This document shows positions 1 to 10,905 of a DNA stretch of 64,000 bases, piece by piece. The DNA lies in the NCBI GenBank assembly GCA_977006965.1, contig OZ345384.1, positions 682,001 to 746,000 of the forward strand, read 5' to 3'. Both the position numbers and the translations under genes were made by a program. Origin of the DNA: Phymatolithon calcareum. Taxonomy: Eukaryota; Rhodophyta; Florideophyceae; Hapalidiales. A model generated the notes under the pieces. It searched no databases. It worked only from the letters and a program-made list of their open reading frames with translations, and was not told the origin of the DNA. Within the stretch, counting starts at the first letter, position 1. Every line of letters begins with the position of its first letter.

Positions 1-870
1 ACGAATCGTTACCATTTCTTTCCGGTCGCTTCAACGAGACGCCTATGCGATGTTTCACTCTGGAGAAGGAATCCTTTTGAATCCTGAAGACACTGGAAAG
101 GATTAAGTGGCTGCTTATTGATCCTGATGGCTTCGACTTTTTCACTAACCACAAAAAATTGTGTTCATATTCGATCCCCTCTCGGTCTTACCTGATCTAT
201 CATTTAGCTCGCTTAAGAAAGTCTTTTGCTGGGCAGTGAGTATGGGATTGTGCAACTACGCGTGCGTTCATATCCCTGGGAAAGAGAACGTTTTGGCTGA
301 CTTGTAAAAAACGAAATATATAAAAGTTCACTCAGGAAAGAGCAAAAACTTGAAAAAAATGAGTAAGATAACTTAATTATCGATGGTCCGCACCACCAAC
401 CATACACCGGCTTATCGCTACACCTCCTCTTATTTCTAGCAATGATGAGGATTTCGAATGGCCAAGCCCAAGGGAGCTAGCTGTTCTTCAATCGAAATTC
501 GATGAGTCGCGTCCAAAGAATCTCATACTCTAGGAAAGCATTTGGTGCAACCCAGCCATTGCGGCATGGGTTCCAGATGAGGAGGAGGATTTTATGTTGA
601 GAATTTGTATCGCGGCGCATACTGACACGGGAGGACATCGTGGGCAGGTTGCGACCGAGAGGGTAGTACGGAAACAATTCTTTTGGACCACGTTAACCAC
701 CGACGTTAGAACGTTCGTCAAGTCATTTATCCATTGCATCTCCACGACTGGAGGTGGCAAGATGCCTCGACCATTCGGTCCTGCGATGCAAGGCAGCGGT
801 CAAAAACGACCTAGTGCCGCGAAAAAAATTCTCCGTTTAGTGACAAGGTGTTTCGCAAACCTTTGGTTGT
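1..870 (+). pseudogene. Ty3/gypsy-type pol relic (RNase H and integrase zinc finger)
   Basis: A decayed pol fragment enters from the left edge. Roughly 135-306 reads, with one frame slip, as the end of an RNase H domain: a TNHKKL stretch, then an IFDP-like stretch, then HIPGKENVLADL. About 594-780 reads as the integrase N-terminal HHCC zinc-binding domain: a His in AAHT, then GGHRG, then FFW, DVRTFVKS and IHCISTTGGGKMPRPFG. The second Cys-position region is degraded (KSFIHC). The order RNase H then integrase is that of Ty3/gypsy elements. No catalytic integrase core or LTR is visible downstream, so this is a truncated relic. No function is expected. Confidence 0.7.
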
Positions 871-1170
871 TGTAACCTTGCGAGGTGTTGCGGAAAAATG
901 AACGGATCATCCAACGTCTTGGGCGATGGTCCCGTGCGAGACATTACTAACTATCAATCCCAGCCTTGCGCGAATAGACCCTGCGAGGGTGTGTCGACGA
1001 CGGAAGTTGCGATGAACGCCAGGAAAAGATTTCTTGATTGATTCGTTCATTCATTTTGCTTATTCTCCTTGTGAGGTTAGCAACACATTGAGGGCCTATG
1101 CTTCTTCCATTCTATTCTACTTGTTCCGGACGCAAGGAAGTAGCACTTGAGGAACCAACCTTGGAAGGTA

Positions 1171-1244
1171 GCATGTGAGGAAGCCTTGCTCGTATATTCG
1201 TAAGACTTTGAAGCTTTTAAATAAACTTCCGTTGAAAAAAAACT
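1171..1244 (+). mobile_element. LINE-A 3' tail
   Basis: Tail-only fragment: GAGGAAGCCTTG, a ..CGTATATTCGTAAGAC box, then GCTTTTAAATAAAC and a short A-run. The same boxes end the LINE-A copies at 27346-28035 and 37492-38810, so this is a heavily 5'-truncated LINE-A insertion. Confidence 0.6.
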
Positions 1245-1795
1245 TGACGAAGCAAGCGAGTTTCGTCCATCCAAAGAATGTGCCTGATCCAACTCCATAT
1301 TATGTCTCTGGCGCACAATACCACATCGATATTGGGCTCCCTAGACTCATCACTAATTTGCTTTCCCGATATTCTGGACAACATTTTGGCGCCTGGGTAT
1401 CTGAGTTTTTTGCAAACATTTTCAGTTAGCTTCCTTGACTCAGAATCGTAGATGAAAGTTGACCGGACAGAGGAGCGCAGGATACGAAATCGGAGATCCA
1501 GAGATAGGATCTTGTCACTAAGAATCCGCTTGAATTCTTGGAAGCGAGACCAGGCTATTTCAAAGCAGTGTTTAACGGGTACTGTCGGGTCTCCGGCAGC
1601 GCGCTGCAGTACTTCCAGGTACTTGACAATTCTGCTATTTTCCAAGTTTGCTGTTTCCACGTGAACGTGCTCCCTTTTCGCAGCCTTGACAAGTTTGTCT
1701 GTCAAAGACTCTGCACGTGATGCGACCTTGGGACGTGGCAGCTCTAAAAGACCCCAGTCCTCTCGCTTTGGCAGAGTAAGAATTCTCGATACCAA
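1245..1795 (-). pseudogene. LINE-F (RTE-like) C-terminal relic
   Basis: On the minus strand an open stretch of about 190 codons resembles the region downstream of the reverse-transcriptase domain in RTE-like LINEs: a TFIYDSESRKLT segment, then a K..RISGKQISDESR segment, then IIWSWIRHILWMDETRLLRQV. The last corresponds to the common W..H.LRM...R motif of that family. The same motifs recur at 7291-7672 and 38824-39255. There is no RT catalytic core here, so this is a fragment. Confidence 0.6.
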
Positions 1796-2084
1796 CTTGC
1801 CGTTTATTCCCGGGCTTGTCGGGAATCAGTGAGACTCACGGCTCGGACAAATACTCCACATGGACGAGCACTGCACGGTCCGCCAAGTGCTACTCCAGTT
1901 CGTCGAACCAAACCTGGAATCACATTTCAGCGACGTGTACAAAGAGCTCTACGTTTTGCGAAAGATAGAATAGATTGGAGAAAACTTAGACCTCGAAGCG
2001 CTGCAATCGTCACTTGGGGGAATTGCAGATTACAATACAATACAATTGCGGCACATGCCGAGCACTTCCGACATCGAGTCCGTG

Positions 2085-2440
2085 GGGCTTTTAAATAAAC
2101 TTTGCTCAAAAAATTTCCGACATTGTGGATGAAAGCTCTCTTGATCCCGGTACACAAGAAAGGAGGCCATGGCGAGCCAAAAAATTTCCGACCCACGTCC
2201 CTACTGAGACAGGTCCGAAAGGTTGTTCAGTCCGCCCGGTCGCGCTCCAACGCGTTCTATCTTCATCCAAGATTAGTCATGAAATTGAATATGAATGTAA
2301 GCGACTCACTAGAGCACTTGTTGGGAGAGAAATACGAATCAAGGATATGCTGAACAGTCAAACTACGTTAGCTAAGCAAATCGTGCGAAAGGGCCCTGTT
2401 ACTCTTGAAGAGAGGCCTTGGAAGCTTTTAAAATGATGTT
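2085..2440 (+). mobile_element. Patchwork of LINE-A tail, LINE RT and LINE-D fragments
   Basis: Three pieces are juxtaposed. A LINE-A-like tail (GGGGCTTTTAAATAAAC) lies near 2088-2110. A short RT finger segment follows, containing LIPVHKKG and then a frame-shifted NFRPTSLL. From about 2235 the sequence matches the LINE-D C-terminal end (ALQRVLSS, EYECKRLT, GREIRIKD), seen again at 2569-2787 and 56185-56330. All are truncated. Confidence 0.5.
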
Positions 2441-2489
2441 TTGGAACACGAAAGCTGGGAAGAGCGAAGTTGTTCTCTCAGGGGATATA

Positions 2490-5181
2490 TGTTGATTTAT
2501 TTTAAAAGCTCCCAAAGCCTCAAATTGAGTAGCAGGGTAGCTTCTCGCTGTTTTCGATACTCTTCTCTCTACTCTCCTTCTAATATCTCCTTAATTCGAA
2601 TTTCTCTCCCCATGAGGGCCCGAGTAAGTCTTTTGCATTCATATTCCGTTTCTTGGTCCATCTTCATAGACCGCAGTACACGTTGCAACACGATAAGCTC
2701 CACCACAGCACCAGTCCCAAAGTATTTCGCCAGAATGGATTTTCTCCACAAAGGAACTCTGTTGAAAATGACTCTCAGGCATCTCAACCTCGCAGTCTGT
2801 CCCTTATATATAACACTCCTGGTAAGTCGTCCGGTACGCCGATCGGGATTTTAACTGTCCGACTCTCTTCTTCCAAAGACCAGACTTTGACTGTTGCTTG
2901 CAGCCGTCGCTTTTTTGACACCATACCTTCTTCCGCTTGTTTCAGAGCTTCTTTAAGTTGTTCCTCTTCCCCGAGATACCCAATGTCCTTTGATACGTCT
3001 TCCAGATCTTCTTCTTTTCCCTGGAATTCTTCTGAAAGCTCCAGGAACTTCCTCCGTCTTACCAAGCTTAAGGCAAACCTTTTAGCCTGGTGCATTCTCC
3101 TCATCTGTGGGCTGGCGAGACGGCAGAGCACTCGCATTCTCTCCCTTCGATATCCGGCATATTTTCCGAAAACGTATTTGTAGAAAAGACCTTCTGCTTC
3201 TTCAACTATCGATAGTACTCGTTTCGTGATCGGTGTCAGGTGAATGACATACTCCCATTTGCGGTGAATCAACTATTTGAAAATCCTGATGCACGTGGTT
3301 GGTTGAATTCCTCTGACGTTCAAGCCAATTTGGGGGAGTTTGTGTATGCATCCCATCGCATTCCGAACTCTTGAGATTGCTGTATCGTCGGAGACTCCGT
3401 TGTTGTTCATACTGATCCCGATGTAGTACAGTCTCAAGGCTTGGTGCAGCTGTTTTCCTGCAAGGAAAAATTTCTTCTTCGGGAGTCCTTTGTACTTAAG
3501 GACCTCGCTCTTTCCTGGCTTTGTGTTCCATTTCATGGAGTTTTCGCCTGCCCACTTCAATACGAGAAGAACGCTAGGAACAAGCGAGCGCGCTGTCCCC
3601 CAAGGATCCCCCATTAGCCCAACACTGTTTAATATCCTTATGGACACCTTAGCATAGAGGGTTACCGCTCTGAACTTCAACGATTCTAGTGCTAATATCC
3701 GTCTAAATATGTTCGCGGACGACGTCATACTAATGGCAAGACACGAAGACGAGCTCCAAGAGATGCTCAATGAATGCACAGAATGGGCATGTATGTATCG
3801 AATGACTTGGTCGATCCGGAAGTGCTCAGTAATACTCCCGAAGAAGAGAACAAAAAGAGCGCTTCTGCTGGCGAACAAAGAAGTCCAAATAGGGCGCACA
3901 GAAGAATACCTTGGTACGTCTATTGATGAGAACGGAATCCGTGACGACAGGCTTCTGGAGCGATTCAAAAGTGCAAGCGCTAAGGTGCGACTCATGAGCT
4001 CCCTAGGCATGACAAGGAGAGGATACAGCACTGAAAAGAATATCAGGCTCTTTAAAGCCTTTATCAGGCCAGTGTATGAGTACGCTGCACACATAACACC
4101 TGATGCAATCTGCACATCGATAGCAGCAGTGCAAATACAGAAGGACATGGCAACGATACTGTTCGGCAAATGGGCAGCGCGGCATTGGAGAAGACTAATG
4201 AAGCTTTGTCAAATAGAGCCGTGGGAGTTCCACCGACAACGCCTACACTCCAAGTTAAGACGAAGATTGAGCAAGGCAGCAGAAGAGACCGATGATGCCG
4301 CGGCGGAGCTCGAACTCGAAACACTTAACTGCATCCGGGAAGCGAACACAGTAGCTGACCCTCAAGATAAGCCTAGCCTCCGACGAGTCTGGGAGAAGCA
4401 AGAAGAACGCCGCGCAAGAAAAATAACGCTTTCCAAGAAGGGTCTTCCACACCACGCATTGAGGATGAAAGAAAAGAGACACAGAATTCTTTGCGCAAGA
4501 TGGGTTTTAGGACACTTCCCTAGGAACCCAACGAAACGTATTGAAAAAATGGGTAAGCAAGGAGCATAGGCAATTGGTACGCTCAGCAGAACCCTGAAGA
4601 AGCCCAAATGGACCCCTACCGAAGAGAATGAAGTGGCGCGAGCCATTGACGTGATACTATGCAATTCTGAATAAGGTAACGGACAAAGCTCGATGCTAGT
4701 ATAATGCGATTAGAAAGGTGCCTACTTTCCTCAAGTTGGGACACATGGTACCTTCTCAATAAATCCTCTAAATTACGCCTGCCCACTTCGTAGCTATGTC
4801 CAATAGTTTTTGCAATCCTTTTGCATTCTTTGCCTGAAGAAGAACGCCATCCGCAAATAGTTGCGCTGGATGGTCAGACACTGTTCTTGTTACTTGGGCG
4901 GCAGCTTCGGCGAACGTATTCATGAATATGTTATATAGGCACGGACTAAGCGGGGAGCCCTGCGGAACACCTCGGTCGATATTGCACCACGTTTTCGTTT
5001 CACCTCCTGCCAACGTGATCCACGACGGTTTCATCAGGTAAGATACCATCTTTGTTGTGTGCACCGGCAATTTATTCTTCAGTCGCTCGAGGAGGATATC
5101 GCATACGCGCCAAAAGACAGCACAGAACTGCCATTCTGTGGACCATCTCGCAGTCAAAATCTCTACTGGTACGAAGAGCAA
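2490..5181 (-). pseudogene. LINE-D reverse-transcriptase relic split by LINE-C
   Basis: A minus-strand LINE copy runs from about 5181 down to a GGCTTTGGGAGCT tail near 2500-2530. The upstream half (4790-5181) carries RT motif B (RGVPQGSPLSPCLYNIFM) and motif C, but motif C reads LFADGV instead of FADDV, so one catalytic Asp is lost. It stops at ..IATKWAG, and the frame resumes at 3540 with ENSMKWNTKPGKSEVL, the exact continuation. Between the halves lies LINE-C (3559-4775), flanked by a 14-bp duplication of LINE-D sequence. The downstream half (2569-3540) holds the thumb and C-terminal region (LTPITKRV, EYECKRLTRAL). A stop lies near 3273. Paralogs sit at 31950-32810, 56120-56900 and 59330-59752. 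Confidence 0.75.
3559..4775 (+). mobile_element. LINE-C, 5'-truncated insertion with 14-bp TSD
   Basis: A 1217-bp plus-strand LINE insertion. It begins inside the RT domain at motif B (QGSPISPTLFNILMDTLA, followed by a stop). An open frame at 3709-4569 holds motif C (MFADDV, both Asp present), the thumb (TWSIRKCSVIL, LGTSIDENGI, RPVYEYAAHITP) and a C-terminal RHRILCARWVLGHFPRNP block. The 3' tail is GGGACACATGGTACC..CAATAAA. The host sequence CGCCTGCCCACTTC is duplicated at 3545-3558 and 4776-4789, and the flanks join into continuous LINE-D. This is textbook target-primed reverse transcription. It is not autonomous because endonuclease and RT motif A are missing. Confidence 0.88.
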
Positions 5182-5244
5182 TCAAAACAACCGAACACAT
5201 GCTAGGGTCTCAGATAGAATTCCAGACATACGAGTAGAGCCGCC

Positions 5245-5335
5245 CTAGCGAGGGCAGCACCTGAGGAAGCCCTGCCCGTATATTCGTAAGACTGCAGGGC
5301 TTTAAAAAAAATTGCAATAAAAAAATTCAAAATCT
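5245..5335 (+). mobile_element. LINE-A 3' tail
   Basis: Tail-only fragment with GAGGAAGCCCTGCCCG, TATATTCGTAAGACTG and GGGCTTTAAAAAAAATTGCAAT followed by A-rich sequence. It resembles the LINE-A ends elsewhere, with the AATAAA partly lost. Confidence 0.5.
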
Positions 5336-5379
5336 CTTTTACGCAGTGTGCTTTCTGTGGTCATTCATAGGATCGACAG

Positions 5380-7060
5380 ATTCTTGACCGAGCGACTAGC
5401 GGTACTGCGGAGAGTACATGTCGCCAAATCCACTTGATTGCACTCTGAATGAAATCAACCTGAGGCATTCGGCGACCGGTATCCCTGTTTTTGAAGAAGA
5501 AGGGCCAGGGAAATACTTGTTCGGCCTGGTAGACTTCCAGAAAGCGCTCTCAGCGCCGAGCTCAACTCTTGCATGAGGACGAGTATTTCGAAAAACATAA
5601 TAGGCTCTGTCACTGTAGTCTCTTTTCGACCCTTCTTCTCAGCTTTGCGAACGTCCAAGCGGTACGTTTTCTCAGGTGAACGCGGGGAAATATTGTCACT
5701 ACGCAATCGTACTTCGAATGACGTCCTATACCACAATTCTCGGATAAGAAGTCTCCGTTTAGAGTGCGAAGTTCCCAGAACTAAGAGGAAAACCGTCACA
5801 AAAACGGAAATAGACTTTCCGCTTGTACCTTGGCACCCAATGAGCTCTAGTATTCGGCTCGCGGTCGGGCGTGATGACATCAAGTTCCCGGTGCGATAGT
5901 TGGTCCCAAGGGTCCTGTAAGACTGCGGCGAGAGAGCTCGGAAGAGGGCATTTAGAAAGTCTGAAGGTTGTATCGATGCTTGCGTGCCCTTCTGAGGAGC
6001 ATGTGAAACATGACGAATTAGAACCCATTTCTGTTGAGCTGAGCTTATGATTTGATTGTGCGAGCCGTTCGAACGTACCGGAAGAGACGTAGCAGTGACG
6101 AGACCTCACTTTCAGCATTCCGACAGGTTGTCAGTATTGATCAGTCGGAGGCAATGCCTCGTGGCGCGTTGATCTGTGATACTGGTGCGAAGTGCGGGCT
6201 GCGACCGAAAGGTTATTGGTTGGCGGTACTGCGGGCGCTTAGCGCGGGAGATACTCTAGCAGTTCATATATAGGTTATATAAGATAGAGGCTGTTGGCAA
6301 CCAGGGAGGAAAAAGGGGGAGGACCGGAGCCAGTTGGTTTTGGATACGTGAACTTGACGCATTTCTATTCCTACTAAGGTCGCTGCTTTCTAGGATCCTC
6401 GCCTGTCTGCCCAGGAAGGGCAAGTTGGTACTTCGCACATCCGGAAGCTAAAGGGGATTTATTAGGAGCGGGACGATGCCATTCTATAAGTCAGAAAGCT
6501 TAGCAGCTTCTCTAGCCGAGAAGTCTTCAGTGCGAAGCCGCCGATCCACAAGTTCGCACAATTTGACATGCTCGCGCGACCATTTATTTTGTCCACGAGT
6601 ACATTCTGAACCATACCTCTCAACATTTTTGACTTCGAAAAGGCTCCGTATAGTCTGGAGTACTCTGTGAGGCCGGTTACCGATGCTGCCTTGGTGTATA
6701 CTGATGTACCGACCGCGCGCGGCCGGTCTTTTTCTCCTGGAATGGCAGTTGTTGTACTTTTGAGTTACCAGCATATTTTCGTTCCTAGCGCCGCACGAAG
6801 CGAATTTAAGGTAACAGTGTGGATACTCCTCGTGCGGAAGATAAGCCAGGCTTTACGAATACGGCGTGAGCGATGTGCTTCGAATTAGCTTTATAGATTT
6901 TTTCGAGCTTTCAAATCGCCCCTCAATTGAGGGGGTTCGTCAAATAGACACTAGTGGGACTCTAAGAGTTCTTGGACGAGATTCATTCTGGGTACTTGCG
7001 CATCTGCTTCACGCGATTACAGCAGCACATCGTTTGCCCTTTGAAAAGAAAGTTTTCAAT
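5380..7060 (-). pseudogene. Probable gypsy gag/protease relic
   Basis: Minus-strand reading is broken into several frames. Around 6000 there is a damaged zinc knuckle (CFTCSSEGH, with the final Cys missing) of the retrotransposon gag type. Downstream on the same strand (5455-5883) lies a stretch compatible with a retropepsin-like C-terminal region (LLIRELWYRT..). Around 6484-6774 another frame carries LQTIRSLFEV. No LTR was found. I infer a decayed LTR-retrotransposon, but the individual matches are weak. A diverged host gene remnant is the alternative. Confidence 0.3.
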
Positions 7061-7292
7061 AGACAGAATCTAGCCAAAATCTCTTGGCCCTAGGAAAGTT
7101 GCCCCTCGAGGTCCCGAAGGAGACCAGAGGTGAATTTCTCTAGTCCACTGTATCGTGTTACACCAACAAGAAAGAAACTCTTCCATAGACGGAATCCAGC
7201 CAAAACTTGTTGGCACTACGAAAGTTGTCCCAAGCGTCAGCAGATGCGTTGTTAACTTTTGAATAAAAGTCTACTCTTCTTCTTCTTCTATC
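7060..7292 (+). mobile_element. LINE-G 3' end (two partial tails, CTT-type)
   Basis: Two overlapping partial copies of the LINE-G 3' untranslated region. Shared boxes are AGGTCCCGAAGGAGACCAGAGG, a ACACCAACAAGAAA box, CAGCAGATGCGTTG and TAACTTTTGAATAAAA. The sequence ends in CTTCTTCTTCTTC rather than poly-A. Parallel copies occur near 29640-29835, 30704-30889 and 59100-59265, and reversed at 16094-16226 and 52388-52600. Confidence 0.7.
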
Positions 7293-7672
7293 CTATCGTT
7301 AGCACGTTTGACTGTGGCTTTCACGTCTCGTCTAGGTACGTCACCAAAGAGTGATTCTGTTGTTTGTCTGACGCATTGTAGCAGAACCTGGCCGACCAGG
7401 CGGCGCTCGTCCATTCTAAGAATATACCCTAGCCAGTTCCATCGTAGGTCTCTGGCATGCATCACCACGTGGAGAGTGTCCTGGCTTCGTCAGCTGTTGG
7501 TCTCTCCCTTATTTTCGATCTTAGCACCAGTTATCTTGAGTTTCTTCCGCACTGGTTTTGCTAGCTTCCATGATTCAAAGCCGTATAGGAGAGTTGATAC
7601 GACAGAGGAGCCAGAAAGGCAGAAAGGTAGACCTGAGTAATTTCGCATCGGTCGGAATCCGTTTGAGGTCAT
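7293..7672 (-). pseudogene. LINE-F C-terminal relic
   Basis: Minus-strand fragment in two frames: STLLYGFESWKLAKPVRKKL (7490-7672), then LRWNWLGYILRMDERRLVGQV (7271-7468). Both blocks match the relics at 1245-1795 and 38824-39255. The LINE-G tail abuts its 3' side. Confidence 0.6.
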
Positions 7673-8005
7673 GAAAGCGGGATACCCAGAATTATTAGCC
7701 CCGATAGTTGATTAGTTCCCCTGAGGATGCAATCTGTTGTGTAAGGTAGTTCCTCTCGTGAAGTCAATGCGATACTCTACATACCGAAGCTTGTAATAAG
7801 AATCTCTCCACTTACGAGTCAATGTAGGAAAAAAAGAAATGTGTATTTGTTTGGTAAAGGTGAAAAGAGTTGTTCAATTCAGAGAACTGTTATTGAATTC
7901 TCAAAAGTGAGTTTCGTAACTCTAGATTTTACAGGTAGGCCGACTTCGAAAGAACAAGACTACCAAGAGGTGCTGCTTATGCTATACAAATCGATATGTC
8001 ATATA
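7673..8005. other. Intergenic, no recognisable feature
   Basis: No open frame of note, no repeat box shared with other parts of the window and no structural RNA recognised. It may hold the 3' untranslated region of the convergent membrane-protein gene. Confidence 0.5.
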
Positions 8006-9477
8006 TCAAAATTCAAAGCTCATTAGGTACAATACCGGAAACTGTAGCGCCGATACTCCAATTGTCATGAAAAGAGACATAGAGATTGTTCTGCACAATG
8101 GTGAGACAGTGCGGCCGGTCACGCGTTTTTTTTCAAAAATAAGTTTGGAACCGACTGATATTACTCCCTCATTAAGCAAGTCATCAATAATTGTCTTTTG
8201 CTCAAAGCGCAAGTTTCCAGTGCACAGCCTTTCCCCAATTACACTGCAGTTGTAGGGCTCCATCCAGGTGACTTCTTTTCCCCTTGCTGCCAGAACTGCT
8301 TTCAGATGACTTTCCGACCTGTACCCTAAGCTTCGGACAAGCGAACCAGGCTTTCTCATGATCCTTTTCCCGAGCATTGTGTTTCTGATGGCATTGTCGT
8401 CTTCGCTTGTGAGTTTCACTAAGCCGAATACCGTAACCAAGAGTAAAGTGATCACTTGCAAGCAATCTGTAACTCTTTCGTACACGTTATCGCGATTGCC
8501 CAAATTTAGAGAAGCCGTGATTACTCCAGCCAACAACGATGCAATCACGTACAGCCAGGCTGCAACGGTACACCATGCTCTGAGCTTGATTTTTGCTCCT
8601 TCCGAGCTGTAAGCTACAGTGTCCAAATTCAGTTTCTTCTTCAATGATTTGCCGTTCGTCTTAGAACGCTCTAAGGATCGTCGGTACACATAGATTTTGT
8701 TATATGCTTGGCATGCAACATCGATTATTTGTGCGTTCGCAAGTGAGGAAAGAAGGTTTGCAAGGTGAGTGCAATAGTCATTGTCTCCGTATGCTTGGCC
8801 GGATTCTATAAGTGTTTCAAAAATCTGCTTCTTGAGGTCAGTCTTACCCGACGCCGAACCCAGATTTTCAAATTGCAAACTTGAGCCAGGACCTCCATTT
8901 TGAGAGATGCAATCAATGAAGGAAACATTCCTTGTCGAGGCAAATTAGAACTGAGCCAGATCATTTTCGTCAACTTGCACAGCTTGGGGAGAGAATTTGT
9001 CATACTGAACAACCGAATGGCGTCGCAGTGTTCTGCTCCATAGCTTTGTGCGAGGTCTGCGGTTGAATCCCCCTTTTTTAAGAGACAGACAAGGGCGTGT
9101 ACTGCAACACACACGAAAAATTGGAATATCTTTTCCTCGTTCGAGATGTTTCCATAGTCGCCGACTAAGGAGACGCGATCCGTCCCAAGGCTCGCCGGGA
9201 TGACAATGGACTGATTCCCGGAAGCTCTTGGGTTTGGTAAATACAGGTTGTCGCTCAATTTGTCAACGTCGTCCAGTACTGAAGAATAATCTCCGATTTC
9301 GAAAATGCCGATGACATTCTGCAACTCTTTAACCCAGCGTCTATCCGACACGGAATCTAGAAGCAATCGCTGCCACTGTGAGTCGGATAACATTCTATGA
9401 TGTAGTGAATCAATGGAGTCTCTGCCTTCAGGCGTAATGGGGATGAGCAGCTCGCATGTAGCTTCTGCAGAATTCAT
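8006..9477 (-). CDS. Hypothetical multi-pass membrane protein with one 44-nt intron
   Basis: I do not recognise this protein. The frame opening at ATG 9477 (MNSAEATCELL) and the frame ending at TGA 8006 (..YLMSFEF) overlap in different phases. Removing a GT..AG segment at 8974-8931 (44 nt, with CTAAT 14 nt before the acceptor) joins them in frame, giving about 475 aa. The N-terminal half is soluble, with one hydrophobic stretch (FQFFVCVAVHALVCLL). The C-terminal half has strong hydrophobic segments at WCTVAAWLYVIASLLAGVI, VITLLLVTVFGLV and near the C-terminus (ISMSLFMTIGVSALQFPVL). Codon use is balanced and no stops interrupt it, unlike the surrounding TE relics. A one-base indel instead of an intron is the alternative; the donor GTTGAC is weak. 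A second possible intron at 9506-9462 would extend it upstream to ATG 9846. Confidence 0.65.
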
Positions 9478-9498
9478 AACGATCGAGCGGAGGCCAGA

Positions 9499-9846
9499 TC
9501 ACGGACAGCAAGGGGTTGCTGGCGTCTTGCTGAGCCGCCCCTTAAATACAAGCAGACTCTTCGAACAAAAGTTGAAGTTCGTCAAAATGCTTTTTGGAAT
9601 GGATATGGTTTTCTCAGGCAAACTGCACCGCACAAGCAACGGGAATATTCTGGACACATCACGTGTGAACAATGTGTAGTACAGGTGTCCGTATGATAGC
9701 ACCTTGCTCTCCCTGCCCAGTGTCTTCATTGTTACTGTCGACGCGACAAACCACGAGCTGCTTTCGCGTATCTGAGGTAAGCAAATGTGAACTTGGACCG
9801 ATAAATATTTAAAAGTTCTGCTTTTTTGAGCAATTTCAGCGCTCAT
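9499..9846 (-). CDS. Hypothetical ORF, possibly the first exon of the downstream membrane protein
   Basis: About 115 codons from ATG 9846 (MSAEIAQKSRTF..) to a stop at 9499, same strand as and immediately upstream of the membrane-protein gene. No domain is recognised. If a 45-nt GT..AG segment (9506-9462) is an intron, this joins in frame to the next ORF at TCELLIPITPEG, skipping its first Met. The donor GTCCGT is poor, so an independent small gene or a chance ORF remain open. Confidence 0.3.
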   Translation of the reverse strand: MSAEIAQKSRTFKYLSVQVHICLPQIRESSSWFVASTVTMKTLGRESKVLSYGHLYYTLFTRDVSRIFPLLVRCSLPEKTISIPKSILTNFNFCSKSLLVFKGRLSKTPATPCCP

Positions 9847-9950
9847 AACACTTTTATTCAAACTTAGTTCTATTGGCCAGATGATCTTCCAATCTCACTC
9901 AACCTTCAACTTATAAAACCTGATACAGGAAAAATAATTTGGAAGCTTAA

Positions 9951-10715
9951 GGACCTACATCCCCATCTTAGAATTTTCACTTTTATTTGTTATGAGCTGG
10001 GCAATCCGAGAAGCTCATTGGACACTTTCAGTTATGGCACTACATAATTGGCTAAGCAAAAAAAAGTCCTCGCGCCGTGGAAACTTTTTCTAGAAATTCT
10101 CAGCAGAGGGTTCCTTCGAAAATAGGGACAGCTCCTTAAACGCGCAGTTTAAGACCACTTCCTGATCCGTTCTTCGCATTTCGAAAACTGTTATAAACAG
10201 TTTCAGCTTCCCGTCGGGGTGCAACGTGAATTTTACTATATTTTGGTCTGTTCCTTTGCCGATTTTAAAAAACTTTTGGTCTCGCGGCGCGAACTTGTTT
10301 GCCCCTAGACGTTCGATTTTACCAAATTTGCAGTATTCCTGCGGTAGTCTACAACCATTCGAAATTTTGACCGAGGCAATAAGAAATTCATCGAGTCCTT
10401 TTCGACATAATTGTCCATCTTTGTAGGCGATTCTTTTCCAGATCAGAATTACGAAAAGTGCTCCACACTCCTTATTTCATCACCTTTCTTTGATTTTTTG
10501 ATCAGGAAGTGGTCTTAAACTGCGCGTTTAAGGAGCTGTCCCGATTTTCGAAGGAACCCTCTGCTGAGAATTTCTAGAAAAAGTTTCCACGGCGCGAGGA
10601 CTTTTTTCTGCTTAGCCAATTATGTAGTGCCATAACTGAAAGTGTCCAATGAGCTTCTTGGATTGCCCAGCTCATAAAAAATAAAGGTGAAAATCTAAGA
10701 TGGGGATGTAGGTCC
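9951..10715. mobile_element. Fold-back element with 216-bp inverted arms and TTAA flanks
   Basis: The left arm 9951-10167 is repeated in reverse complement at 10500-10715 with only scattered differences; both begin GGACCTACATCCCCATCTTAG when read from outside. The arms enclose a 332-bp core with no convincing ORF. TTAA sits at both edges (9947-9950 and 10716-10719), the target typical of piggyBac-like transposons. I therefore infer a non-autonomous piggyBac-like fold-back MITE. The terminal bases are not the classic piggyBac CCYT, so another TTAA-targeting group is possible. Confidence 0.8.
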
Positions 10716-10719
10716 TTAA

Positions 10720-10905
10720 ATTCGATTGTTTATTTTGATGTGATGAGGATATTTATAGATTGTAAATCAATACATTGTTCCTCGGGGATGAGAAAATAAT
10801 AAGTTGGATTTTCTAAAGAATTTGAGCAGGGTAAAAGGAAAAAATAAGTTTTTTCTCACTTAACTTTTGTTCGGGGGATTAGATTAGATTTCTATCTCAT
10901 CATAT
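10720..10905. other. AT-rich spacer, no feature seen
   Basis: Low-GC stretch between the fold-back element and the LINE-C 5' region. No ORF, no shared repeat box and no RNA gene recognised. Confidence 0.5.

Noticed and set aside
1829-2098. Plus-strand 89-codon ORF
   Set aside because: No domain, partly overlaps a LINE tail, and the opposite strand is equally open.
3273-4169. Minus-strand 298-codon ORF as one gene
   Set aside because: Its lower part is LINE-D coding sequence while its upper part is antisense of the inserted LINE-C; the join is a product of the insertion.
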